A stretch of DNA of 64,000 nt from Linanthus parryae (lineage: Eukaryota > Streptophyta > Magnoliopsida > Ericales > Polemoniaceae): assembly GCA_023055425.1 (NCBI GenBank), contig JALGPY010000004.1:63139718-63203717 (forward strand). Direction: 5' to 3'. Positions 37,860 to 50,214 of this stretch are shown here, piece after piece (positions within the stretch are counted from its first letter, which is position 1; each line of letters opens with the position of its first letter). The notes below the pieces were generated by a model, which was not told the DNA's origin, did not search any database, and saw only the letters and a list, made by a program, of their open reading frames with translations. Made by a program: the position numbers and the translations under genes.

Positions 37860-38230
37860 AATTCGTATTTCAACTCAATGCATCCGCTACTACATTTTCT
37901 TTTCTTTCGTGTTATTGGATATTAATGTCGCAGTCCTTCAACAATTCTAACCACATTCTTTGTCGCATATTCAACTCCTTTTGGGTTAATATGTACATCG
38001 AGCTCTTGTGATATGTATATTTCTTTTTCATGTCGTACCGTTGAGATAATGCCTCCAGATCTTCAGTGGAAACACTATATCTACCAACTCCAAATCATGA
38101 GCAGGGTAATTCTCCTCATAAGACTTTTGTTGCCTAGAAGCATAAGCGATCACCTTGCCTTTTTTTTTCCTTTGCAGTAAAACACATCCTAGCCCATGCT
38201 TGAATGCAACGCTATGGACTTCAAATTCTC
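37860..38230 (-). pseudogene. Gypsy RNase H relic in element B (minus strand, inverted)
   Basis: The minus strand reads [44 protein letters not shown] and [18 protein letters not shown], the RT-linked RNase H of Gypsy pol. It lies directly upstream (in minus sense) of the integrase relic, so the two were inverted as one block of about 1.6 kb. Confidence 0.85.
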
Positions 38231-38269
38231 ATCCTTCATTAGGTAACGTTAAAACATGTGCTCACGTCA

Positions 38270-38461
38270 TCATATCCTTCAGCGTTTGTATTGGGTAGAC
38301 TCCATAACGTTTTTCATGACCCAAACTCAAAGCTTATGTTCCTGACCCGAGTCATATCCTTGTTTGCGAGCCTGTCAAACTTGATCTCTCCCTTACCCAC
38401 ACCTCTTCGACCGGATTCGATTCGAGTGACGGGGACGCCACTCCTTTTAAGGGAGATGTGA
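38270..38461 (+). pseudogene. Gypsy pol C-terminal relic in element B (plus strand)
   Basis: The translation has GRLHNVFHDPNSKL, like the RLHNVFHVSxLRKY linker before the chromodomain, and ends REM. It lies just before repeated AAGGGAGATGTGAT polypurine copies (about 38449 and 38650), showing that normal orientation resumes after the inverted block. Confidence 0.6.
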
Positions 38462-38661
38462 TTTAACAGCCATGCATTTAATTAGCCGTCTTGTCTTGTT
38501 TTTATGTGCACATTAGAACTGCAAACTTGCATTGGGAGATTTGATTTATAATTGCATTGGGTGATTTGATTTATGCTTGGGTGATTTGATTTATACTTGC
38601 ATTGGGAGACTCGTTTTACCTTACGCTTCGGGGACGAAGCTTTGTTTTAAGGGAGATGTGA

Positions 38662-38868
38662 TGTAATACCCCGGTATTTTGGGGGTATTTTTGGAGTTTA
38701 ACAAAATTTCCGGACCGTTATGTGAAATTATAAAAGTATATATTTTTTTTCTACTAAATAGTTTTGTATTTACATTATTACTATTGTTATTATTATTAAC
38801 AAAGAATAGTTTTGTATTTCTCTCTTAGTAATTAATCTTTCTTTCAATTACATATTACTATTAGGTTC

Positions 38869-38952
<84 letters not shown>

Positions 38953-41567
38953 GTTGTCATTAGTATTAATAGTATTATCGTTATTTTATTTATTTTTATC
39001 AAAAGTTTTTTTTTCTAAGATGACTTTTTTTTTTTAATTTATTATTGTGTAAAATTGTTAGTGAAGTGTAGCGGGTCGGGTAACGTTTTTCTTAACATGT
39101 CCAAAGTATAGTTTTTAGTAAGCTTTTACGTAACGAACCACCGCGTCTTGTAGTACTCCAACCACATACTAACCTTCCTCCCACCATCTTCTTCCCCATT
39201 CCATCTTTACACAGAGAAGATTTTGCTTCCCATTTCCGGCGAGACTCACCAAACGGCAAGGTCAAAATTGACTCCAATTCTCCCCAAATTCACGCCGATC
39301 AAATCAGTCTTATGTCCCCCTTGATTCCCTCGTCAATTCCCCTCACAATATCACCTCACAAAACCACCCAATTACTTCTGAAATTGCCGAAGAAGAAACA
39401 TACCCACTGCCCCTGTTTTGCCGAAAATCACCACCACTTCGTCCTCCATTTCTCCGGCGAAATCACCCCACCACGGTCGCCTATATCCGGCGACCCAGCC
39501 ACCAAAAAAACCCGCTGCAATAGCAACGGTTCTTGCCCACAAAGGAGTCGGACCTAAACCCAGCACCGCCGGCGATTTCGCGGCCTCCTCTGCTCCACTC
39601 GCCGTCGCCACCACAGTCTCTTCCCCTCCTTTTCTCTGACCGGCGAGTAGCACCAGCCACAGAGCCCGTCGCTCCATCGCCGTCGTCTTCGTCGCTCCGT
39701 TTCCTCTATTCGGTAAAACACCCGAACTCTCTCTGTTTTGTTTTTCACTTTATCTTGTTTGCTTGGTGTATAAGTGGAGTGGTGTTGTAATATTGTTTCC
39801 AGTGGGTTATTGTTTAGGATTTGTGAGTTTTGGGGAGGAATTTGGGGGCTTTTGTTGGTGTGGATTTGAATGATGGTGGTGGTAAAGCAAAAAGGAAGTT
39901 GTTACTCTTTGACAAAAACCTACAGATTGTAAGAATGGGGGTTTTCTATGTGTTGGTGCGTGTATGTATGTAAGGGGTGGTTGTGGTCTTTTATCAAACT
40001 ACAAGGGTTGCATGTGTGTGTTAGAAAATTATGGAGTGTAGTTTTGCCCCCATTTCATAACCTGTTACATGGGTAAAAAAAAATGATTTTTGTTTTACAA
40101 TAACTTCTAAACTCATATTGCTTTATGCCTTACTTAGATATGATTTGTGGTACATTTCCTGAAAAATAATTATGTACCTTTATAATTGTTAAATTCGTAT
40201 TTTACAAGTATAATATTTATGTTATGTTCTATTAATAATTGATAACGACGTTTTATAAATATCGAAAATGCGAGTTTCTCATTTAATAACCTTTTCGTTA
40301 ATATGGATTTTATAATAAAATTACTTTGGTTTAGCTCTTAAAAAAATGTTTCCTTATAAGTTAATCGTTAAATTAAAATAGCTACCCTTTTTATATTAAA
40401 TAATTTATATTAAATAAAACTTTCTTTTTTTTTCGATTATTGTTTTATAATTGTAAACCACCGTTTATCATATGTAATTTCAAAACTTTCAATGTTATAG
40501 CTAATAAATTATATTTTGTTTTGGGGATTATGTGAGGGTTGCACTTGCATTTCATATAGGACTTGTATGTGTGTGTTAGCACTATGTTAATTAGGAATAT
40601 TTGCTATTGTAGACACCGAGATCATAGACGGTGAATTTGTGGAAGATTCATACTACGAGTAGGACTTTGCTTGCTTTCGCGTGACGAGCTCTCTCTATTT
40701 TCAGGTAAGTTATATGCACAACATCTTTAAATATCAAAATGTGTTGTTTCGTGTGCGTTATCTCAAACTTGAAATTCAATTTCTGCTTTACAATACTTTG
40801 AATTCTTTTAACGCTTTCTTACGAACGATTTGAGAAGCATGTGGTCACTATTTAAAATTATGGTTTATTACTCCCGTGGTTTCTTGAACAATAAATGTAC
40901 GATAATAGAATTGGGAACGGTGTACAGAGGATGCGCGTGAAGGCCAACGGCCGGGAACACCTATGTGTGATTTCCCTAGGGCATTGTACCCTCCTGTTAA
41001 TTGTGAAAGCTAGGAGTACTACCTATACATGTTTAGGTCACGACTGTATAGGGGTGTCGACACTTAAGGTCTCACTAGTTCTTTAGGGAGAATCGGGATG
41101 GACTGTGATATCCCGTAGAAGTACCCTACTTTATTATTATTCCATCGTGACCTCTCTGTCCACACCGTACCTGTTGGGGCTCGTGTTATGCCTCAACCAA
41201 ATAAAAGAGTAAAAATGTGGTTTTGCTTATTCTTACTGTGTATATTCTCGTGTTAGCCAAAAACTCTGTCTTTACGTGTTGTGGTATATTCTTACTCAGT
41301 TTTTACTGATAAAATGTTTTGCTGCGTCGGCTTTTGCTATTTTAAAACCGCAGGTTTGACTAAGCTAGCTGGGGTGGAACGCGCACACAAGTCAAAGAGT
41401 AGGATTGACTAGAACACATATTGTAGTAGATGTTTCTTTTAGTTTAAAATAATGTTTTATTATTTCTGTACAAAATGTTGGAGGTTTCCTCCTTTTCTTT
41501 CAATAAAGTATTCTTTGGATTATCGTTAAGTCGAACTAGCAGGAACCGTAGGATCCGGGTTGTTTCA
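38662..41567 (+). repeat. 3' LTR of element B (2906 bp)
   Basis: Nearly identical to 32599-35485; the 19-bp extra length is mainly a longer (ATT)n. Followed by ATTAT and the remainder of the family-A arm. Confidence 0.92.
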
Positions 41568-41602
41568 ATTATTATTATTAAACAGTCCAAATTTACCTTG
41601 TC
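41568..41602 (+). repeat. Family-A LTR arm, middle piece
   Basis: Short stretch between elements B and C that joins the ATT tract to AAACAGTCCAAATTTACCTTGTC. Its mirror is at about 51690-51725. The last five bases (TTGTC) are the target duplication of element C. Confidence 0.85.
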
Positions 41603-44600
41603 TGAAACGACCCGGGATCTCGGTTCAGGGTTAACGCGACAATCGATAACCAAAAGTAGATTATTAACTATTAAATTTACATTTCGGTTAAAGTACATAA
41701 CAAAATTTCGATATTACGTACAATCTAAAACAAATCGTGTGTGATCTACTAAGTGATCTGACTTAAGCTAAACTTCTTCATCTCGATCCGCGTTCCCATT
41801 CCCCAAACTTTGACGACCTGCGGTTTTAAAATGGCAAAAGCCGACGCAGTTTTGAAGAAAATGATCAGTAAAAACTGAGTAAATACACACTACGTTATGT
41901 AAAGCAACTAGTGGCACGGAAGCATGAGTTGAAGCAAATAAAGAGATTTGAAAATCAATGAGAAAAAGAGTTGGAACAATTCGGAACATTTATGAGTAAT
42001 CGCGTAGCGAGAACCATCATCTTTAAAACATTTATAAACCACAAGTAGTCAACATATTCTTAAACAATTAGGATATCAACAGTAAACAAGTCCATTTGAC
42101 CTGGTAATGATATTAAATCACAAGTATCCAAAGCTTTTCAAATCATTTGATTAGATTAGGCAATCAAGAGCCACAGACAACATCAATAGAGTAATCAAAC
42201 TTTCTTTCAATTCCAATTTAACCGTTAAATTTAGCTGAGGCATGTCTAGAGCCACCAGCAGGATCGATGTAGACAGAGGGATCACGAAATAATCACTAAG
42301 GGTTCCTTCTAGGGTCTATCAAACCCTATTTCACCCGAGCGTTAAGGGAGCCCATTCGTCAACCCCGCTCATAACATTAGCTAAAAGGCCTTAAGTGTCG
42401 ACACCCCTATACCGTAGTGACCCTTACAAGTATAAGTAGCACTCTATAGCTCTATAAACCCCTTGGCCTCAATATCTTGATACCTTTTGGCTCATCGGGG
42501 GCGGATTTGTGAACATTAACGTTCTATCCAATAATAAGAAGCATTGCTTCAATGGTCTTAGCCATAAGAAAATGGAGGATCGCTTGACGCCTCTCATTAA
42601 TAACAGTACTCTGTACATCGTCCTAAGTCTATTAGAGGTATTTTATTTCTTCTCTTTCACATAACCAGAATTAGAATATCAACATTTCACAAGTAATTTC
42701 CGAGAGTTCTCAAATGATATGAATAGAATAGTTTAACAACATTCGAGTGGAAAACATGCATTCTCATACTTTTTCATATAACAAGCATTCATTTGAAACA
42801 TCGAACGCATACGCACATTTTGATATGAAAAGGTCGTACATATGTACTTACCACTGAGATGAAGCACAATTAAAATCAAGAAACTAAGCCTAGCACTCCA
42901 ACGACAACCGCTCTCTCCTACGAGGTCGATGTCTACAATCACACGTATGACGTACTCGTTATAACCAATTTACACATGCATAATAACCGTGAAAACCTAC
43001 ATGTAACATAGTCCTATATTTCACTAATGAACATATAAAGATGTTTAATTATCAAAATAATTTCAACAAAACGCCTAGAAGTTCAAAAATTCAAGTTTTC
43101 AAAAAAATGTGAAACTACAATTCTGGACAGAATTGTAGCTCTGATTTTGGAGCCATATTTACAATATCAAATCATCTCCTAAAATTTTGAAATTAATGTA
43201 TGATGAACCTACATGTGTCTACTTTCAGAAACATCAAGAAAATCATGCATAGCTATTATAAAAATCAAGTTACAAAAATAACAAAAACTGCTATGCAGAG
43301 ACAAGTTTGGAAGAAAGTTTCAAATTTGAATAACAATTACTACTACTTGGAAAATAGGAAAAATGCCCATATTCTCCAGAATGAATCCCTTATGTGTCTA
43401 GTTTCATAACAAGAAAGATTTGGTGCCATAGGTTTCTGGAAATGAGATTTTTAACAAAAATGGTAAAACTTGTCCAAAAACAGAGTTTCAGAAAACTTGC
43501 AACTTAGAATGAGCATATCTCCCTAACCAAAAAGGCTATGGAGTTGAATTTTCTTTCAAAATGACCCTATCTGAGTCTAGTTTCTGAATATGAAAGAGTT
43601 AAAAATTCTACAGAGACAAATTTAGAGATAATATACGTTTTTCACAAACTGGTCAGATTGTAGAAATGTGAAATTTTCACCTAGAGCACTTAAAACATGA
43701 TCAAATCAATTATATGACACATGCAACTTATGGAGACTTGATTTTCACCCAAAATTACATGATTTTAGGCATTCAGTAAGACCTTTACATGCTCTTGACA
43801 CAAATGATCAAAAATCTCTTGAGTTACTAATGAAAAGAAGATGACATTCACAACATGCATGTGGGTTCTAATGTGGGTTTCATGAAATAGTCAAAATTTT
43901 GAAGTCAAACACATGATCTAACCATGAAAATGAAGAATCAAACATGGAAATGGAGAAAAATAAGATGACATTTCATCAATCAAAGCAAAAGATGGACATG
44001 CAAGCTTGAATTCAAGACTTGAAGAAAGTTTACCCCAAGATTCAAGAAATTGTGAGGAAAATGGTGAAATTGGGCTTCAATCCATGAGTAGAATGGTGAA
44101 AGAGCTCCCCTCCATGATGATACAACCCTTGGACTCAAGTTTTTCATGTTTTGGATGCAAGAAAATGGTGTTTTGATGGTGTTTTCATGTGGTCAACACC
44201 AAAAAACGGGATGAAGTTGAAAGAGAGGGAAGAGAGATTGTATGAAGGTTCATTAGGAGGAAAGATGTAAAGAAATGAAGTGATGGAGATAGGGAGTGAT
44301 TGGGTTGATGGAGATGGGAGTGTTTGATGGAGTATGTATATGAAAACCATATTATAATGGGAGTTGACCAAGTTGGTGGGTGAGGAATTAGGGATCAAAT
44401 AAAATCTCCCAACAAGTTAGATGGGGATAGAAATGAGAGATGTCAAAAATTAAAGGATGAAAATATCAATTTCATAAGTTGATGGATGAAGCTAAATGAT
44501 CGATAGCCAAAAATTAAGGGGTAAAAGAAATGCAATTAAAAAGTCTCCCAACACCATAGTTGGGGTAGGAATTGGATTACCAAGAGAATGAGGGTTGACA

Positions 44601-45035
44601 TGCAAATACAAGAAATTTAAGATGACTACAAAATTCCATATGCAAGAGGGGTATAAATGAGAAGTGTCAAAAATTGAGGGGTGAAAAGATAATTTTCAAT
44701 TAATAGCTCACACATATAAGTTAATTTTCATAAATAATAAATTTTCCAGAAAATTTCAAATACACCACTTTGTATATAAATGTTAAAATCAAATTTTAGA
44801 AAACTACAAGTATATCTCAAGTATACAAATAAGTTTCGTATTGTATCATCCAAGTTTCAAAAACTACAAAATAACCCCAAATTAAAGATTGATATCATCA
44901 TAGATGTCAATTAACACCATTATACTTTAAAATTAAGAAAAGTCATTGATATGTTTGAAATACTAATTTCTCTAAATTTTCACATATTTTTCCGAAATGA
45001 CCAAATAACCCCTTACTTAAATACGGGGTATTACA
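41603..45035 (-). repeat. 3' LTR of element C
   Basis: On the minus strand it runs TGTAATACCCCGTATTTAAG...GGGTCGTTTCA, similar at both ends to the element-B LTR. It carries the shared blocks at 41815-41856 and 42392-42412. No convincing protein is encoded. Confidence 0.92.
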
Positions 45036-46223
45036 TTATATCCCCCTTAAAATGAAGCTTCGTCCCCGAAGCTTAAGAAAACATTTGAGCGAAATTACAA
45101 ACATATTTCAAGAGAATGCAACTAATGCACATGAGACTTGTAGTCAATGCTAATGCACATGTGACACCTTAATTAACGAGAAACGTGCTCTCGATCGGTT
45201 ACTTCTCATCTCACTCGTACAATAGTAGGGACTCAAATAAAATTAGCTCAAGTAAATGGTCGGCACCAAATTTTGAAAGGTCTAGACCAACTTACAAGGT
45301 CTCACGTTTTCAAGGAATTCGTAAATTTTCAAGCGTTTAAAAAAAATCTTGAAGTTTATAGACACAAAATAATTTGATCGAAACTAACACGTCATTTTAC
45401 TTGGCTCATCCGCGTTAAAAATACTGTCTTACCTTTATAGGATAAGATACACCAATCACCTAAAGTGTTCCACGCATACGAGGGAGAAAAGAACACTATG
45501 TGTCGTCACACAATGTGTCTATCCATCACAACTCGAATGTGTTTCAAATGTTCCAACTTAGTCTATACAGCGGGTACAACTCATAGTACCGTCGTACTAA
45601 GAGTCACGCCAGCGGACTGCTAAACAAAGTGGTCCACATCACTTGGCATTTGGTATCTCGACACCCAACATTTTTTTTCCAAAACTATTTTATTATTTTT
45701 TTTAAATAGTACTTTTTTTTTGGTCAAAACTTTCTAATTTTGGAAACGACCAAGTCGAATTAACTCAAAATGAAACAAAATAAGGTATTATCTTAAGAGT
45801 CGCACTCAAAGGTATGAAACGAATGGTCTCATGTTCTTCTAAGTCAAAGCGTCGTTACTCTCTCGTCGACAAAATAACATAATCAACAAAGCGAACGCGG
45901 ATACGGATCACACGACAATGATAAATCATTTCTATAGAGTAAGAAAATATGATCAATGGATAGAAAACATATAAATAAGCAAGTAGATTCCGCATGGAGC
46001 ACATACCAATTAGCAAGTAACAGTTAATCAACAAGTGCGGTACAAATCGTGTTTAAGAATACGTAAGTACCCCAAAATCCCCCGCAGCTTGCTTACTTTG
46101 TTTTTACCAAATTGAGATATCCTAATCAATTTTAAAATTTTGAAATCGTGTTATCTTTCTTATTCCCTACTAATGGAAATCGAAAAGTCACTTTAACCGG
46201 AGAACCTATGCTCTGATACCAGC
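45036..46223 (-). other. Non-coding core of element C
   Basis: 1188 bp with the polypurine tract at its left edge and the primer site at its right edge. I see no gag or pol motif on either strand. A T-rich tract with ATTTTTTTTC-like runs lies near 45670-45720. Confidence 0.85.
46210..46221 (-). other. Primer binding site (tRNA-iMet) of element C
   Basis: The minus strand reads TGGTATCAGAGC, two bases after the 5' LTR end. Confidence 0.9.
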
Positions 46224-49200
46224 TGAAACGACCCGGGATCTCGGTTCAGGGTTAACGCGACAATCGATAACCAAAAGTAGATTATTAACTATTAAATTTA
46301 CATTTCGGTTAAAGTACATAACAAAATTTCGATATTACGTACAATCTAAAACAAATCGTGTGTGATCTACTAAGTGATCTGACTTAAGCTAAACTTCTTC
46401 ATCTCGATCCGCGTTCCCATTCCCCAAACTTTGACGACCTGCGGTTTTAAAATGGCAAAAGCCGACGCAGTTTTGAAGAAAATGATCAGTAAAAACTGAG
46501 TAAATACACACTACGTTATGTAAAGCAACTAGTGGCACGGAAGCATGAGTTGAAGCAAATAAAGAGATTTGAAAATCAATGAGAAAAAGAGTTGGAACAA
46601 TTCGGAACATTTATGAGTAATCGCGTAGCGAGAACCATCATCTTTAAAACATTTATAAACCACAAGTAGTCAACATATTCTTAAACAATTAGGATATCAA
46701 CAGTAAACAAGTCCATTTGACCTGGTAATGATATTAAATCACAAGTATCCAAAGCTTTTCAAATCATTTGATTAGATTAGGCAATCAAGAGCCACAGACA
46801 ACATCAATAGAGTAATCAAACTTTCTTTCAATTCCAATTTAACCGTTAAATTTAGCTGAGGCATGTCTAGAGCCACCAGCAGGATCGATGTAGACAGAGG
46901 GATCACGAAATAATCACTAAGGGTTCCTTCTAGGGTCTATCAAACCCTATTTCACCCGAGCGTTAAGGGAGCCCATTCGTCAACCCCGCTCATAACATTA
47001 GCTAAAAGGCCTTAAGTGTCGACACCCCTATACCGTAGTGACCCTTACAAGTATAAGTAGCACTCTATAGCTCTATAAACCCCTTGGCCTCAATATCTTG
47101 ATACCTTTTGGCTCATCGGGGGCGGATTTGTGAACATTAACGTTCTATCCAATAATAAGAAGCATTGCTTCAATGGTCTTAGCCATAAGAAAATGGAGGA
47201 TCGCTTGACGCCTCTCATTAATAACAGTACTCTGTACATCGTCCTAAGTCTATTAGAGGTATTTTATTTCTTCTCTTTCACATAACCAGAATTAGAATAT
47301 CAACATTTCACAAGTAATTTCCGAGAGTTCTCAAATGATATGAATAGAATAGTTTAACAACATTCGAGTGGAAAACATGCATTCTCATACTTTTTCATAT
47401 AACAAGCATTCATTTGAAACATCGAACGCATACGCACATTTTGATATGAAAAGGTCGTACATATGTACTTACCACTGAGATGAAGCACAATTAAAAGCAA
47501 GAAACTAAGCCTAGCACTCCAACGACAACCGCTCTCTCCTACGAGGTCGATGTCTACAATCACACGTATGACGTACTCGTTATAACCAATTTACACATGC
47601 ATAATAACCGTGAAAACTTACATGTAACATAGTCCTATATGTCACTAATGAACATATAAAGATGTTTAATTATCAAAATAATTTCAACAAAACGCCTAGA
47701 AGTTCAAAGATTCAAGTTTTCAAAAAAATGTGAAACTACAATTCTGGACAGAATTGTAGCTCTGATTTTGGAGCCATATTTACAATATCAAATCATCTCC
47801 TAAAATGTTGAAATTAATGTATGATGAACCTACATGTGTCTACTTTCAGAAACATCGAGAAAATCATGCATAGCTATTATAAAACTCAAGTTACAAAAAT
47901 AACAAAAACTGCTATGCAGAGACAAGTTTGGAAGAAAGTTTCAACTTTGAATAACAATTACTACTACTTGGAAAATAGGAAAAATGCCCATATTCTCCAG
48001 AATGAATCCCTTATGTGTCTAGTTTCATAACAAGAAAGATTTGGTGCCATAGGTTTCTGGAAGTGAGATTTTTAACAAAAATGGTAAAACTTGTCCAAAA
48101 ACAGAGTTTCAGAAAACTTGCAACTTAGAATGAGCATATCTCCCTAACCAAAAAGGCTATGGAGTTGAATTTTCTTTCAAAATGACCCTATCTGAGTCTA
48201 GTTTCTGAATATGAAAGATTTAAAAATTCTACAGAGACAAATTTAGAGATAATATACGTTTTTCACAAACTGGTCAGATTGTAGAAATGTGAAATTTTCA
48301 CCTAGAGCACTTAAAACATGATCAAATCAATTATATGACACATGCAACTTATGGAGACTTGATTTTCACCCAAAATTACATGATTTTAGGCATTCAGTAA
48401 GACCTTTACATGCTCTTGACACAAATGATCAAAAATCTCTTGAGTTACTAATGAAAAGAAGATGACATTCACAACATGCATGTGGGTTCTAATGCGGGTT
48501 TCATGAAATAGTCAAAATTTTGAAGTCAAACACATGATCTAACCATGAAAATGAAGAATCAAACATGGAAATGGAGAAAAATAAGATGACATTTCATCAA
48601 TCAAAGCAAAAGATGGACATGCAAGCTTGAATTCAAGACTTGAAGAAAGTTTACCCCAAGATTCAAGAAATTGTGAGGAAAATGGTGAAATTGGGCTTCA
48701 ATCCATGAGTAGAATGGTGAAAGAGCTCCCCTCCATGATGATACAACCCTTGGACTCAAGTTTTTCATGTTTTGGATGCAAGAAAATGGTGTTTTGATGG
48801 TGTTTTCATGTGGTCAACACCAAAAAACGGGATGAAGTTGAAAGAGAGGGAAGAGAGCTTGTATGAAGGTTCATTAGGAGGAAAGATGTAAAGAAATGAA
48901 GTGATGGAGATAGGGAGTGATTGGGTTGATGGAGATGGGAGTGTTTGATGGAGTATGTATATGAAAACCATATTATAATGGGAGTTGACCAAGTTGGTGG
49001 GTGAGGAATTAGGGATCAAATAAAATCTCCGAACAAGTTAGATGGGGATAGAAATGAGAGATGTCAAAAATTAAAGGATGAAAATATCAATTTCATAAGT
49101 TGATGGATGAAGCTAAATGATCGATAGCCAAAAATTAAGGGGTAAAAGAAATGCAATTAAAAAGTCTCCCAACACCATAGTTGGGGTATGAATTGGATTA

Positions 49201-49656
49201 CCAAGAGAATGAGGGTTGACATGCAAATACAAGAAATTTAAGATGACTACAAAATTCCATATGCAAGAGGGGTATAAATGAGAAGTGTCAAAAATTGAGG
49301 GGTGAAAAGATAATTTTCAATTAATAACTCACACATATAAGTTAATTTTCATAAATAATAAATTTTCCAGAAAATTTCAAATACACCACTTTGTATATAA
49401 ATGTTAAAATCAAATTTTAGAAAACTACAAGTATATCTCAAGTATACAAATAAGTTTCGTATTGTATCATCCAAGTTTCAAAAACTACAAAATAACCCCA
49501 AATTAAAGATTGATATCATCATAGATGTCAATTAACACCATTATACTTTAAAATTAAGAAAAGTCATTGATATGTTTGAAATACTAATTTCTCTAAATTT
49601 TCACATATTTTTCCGAAATGACCAAATAACCCCTTACTTAAATACGGGGTATTACA
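46224..49656 (-). repeat. 5' LTR of element C
   Basis: Same length as its partner at 41603-45035 with scattered single-base differences. Confidence 0.92.
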
Positions 49657-49680
49657 TTGTCAGTCAAAAGTTTATTTTAT
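49657..49680 (+). repeat. Family-A LTR arm, last piece before the breakpoint
   Basis: TTGTCAGTCAAAAGTTTATTTTATC continues the left arm and mirrors about 51667-51690. Homology to the right arm stops abruptly at 49680/49681. Confidence 0.8.
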
Positions 49681-50185
49681 CGGGAAGAAGCAGCCGGTGG
49701 CGGCGTCGGGGCTCTTTCTCCGGCGTCGGCGTCGGGGCTTTGTCTCCGGCGTCGGCTGCTGCTGCTTCTGGTTTGTTGTCGAGGCAGAGAGAGGGGAGGT
49801 TGGAGGTGGTGGCTCACGGTGGTGGTGATTGTTATTGGAGTGCTCTGTTTTTGCTGGGTTTGTTCTCGGCAAAAACAGAGTGAGAAAGAGATGGAGGAGG
49901 TTGTAGCTGGGTTGTTGGAGGCTTCGGTGGTTGTTGATGTGGCAGTGTTGGTGGCAGTGGTTATGGTGGTTCGGGTGGTATTGCTCGGTGGTTGTGGTGG
50001 CGTTTTTGGTGGGTCTTGCGTCGGCAAAACAGAGAGGAAGAGAGTGAGATTGAGAGATAGGTGGCTGGGTTGGTTGTTGTTCTGGGTTCGGTAAACCAGA
50101 GAAGGGAGAGAGGGTGATGGATATGAGAGGTGGATGATGGTGGTGGTATTCGGTGGAGGTTGAAGAAGGTGGGTTCATGAAGGGA
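49681..50185 (-). repeat. GC-rich family-A LTR block, copy 1 (direct repeat of 50697-51217)
   Basis: Begins GGGAAGAAGCAGCCGGTGGC and shares nearly all of its length with 50697-51217 in the same orientation. The second copy has one extra 27-bp GTCGGGGCTCTxTCTCCGGC unit. Long Pro/Ser/His-rich frames on the minus strand come from base composition, not from a recognisable protein. Confidence 0.8.
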
Positions 50186-50214
50186 GTCAGTCGAATTTCG
50201 TTTATCAGCCACAT
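50186..50214 (+). repeat. Short plus-orientation family-A LTR fragment
   Basis: TCAGTCGAATTTCGTTTATC and the following GCCACAT repeat 32485-32513. It abuts the end of the GC-rich block, where copy 2 continues differently, so it marks a second breakpoint. Confidence 0.75.

Larger units (their letters stand above)
32599..41567 (+). mobile_element. Element B: young non-autonomous Gypsy with 2.9-kb LTRs and scrambled pol
   Basis: LTRs at 32599-35485 and 38662-41567 flank a 3.18-kb core. ATTAT duplications lie at 32594-32598 and 41568-41572 (within ATT repeats). The primer site is at 35488-35499, and a polypurine tract (AAGGGAGATGTGA) ends at 38661, so the element is plus-oriented. I counted only about 6 substitutions plus repeat-length changes between the LTRs. 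The core has a plus-strand protease relic, then RNase H and integrase relics on the minus strand, then a plus-strand pol C-terminus. No RT was found. Confidence 0.9.
41603..49656 (-). mobile_element. Element C: LARD-like Gypsy derivative with 3433-bp LTRs and no coding core
   Basis: Two LTRs of exactly 3433 bp (41603-45035 and 46224-49656) are flanked by TTGTC at 41598-41602 and 49657-49661. Minus orientation is shown by the primer site at 46210-46221 and the polypurine tract TTTTAAGGGGGATATAA before 45035. The core is 1188 bp with no gag or pol. I counted about 15 substitutions between the LTRs (about 0.45%), so the insertion is recent and must have been driven by proteins from another element. 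Confidence 0.93.

Noticed and set aside
44144..44398. Pair of similar minus frames in the two element-C LTRs (also 48765-49019)
   Set aside because: The duplicate is simply the other LTR. The peptide has no family signature and a substitution changes it.
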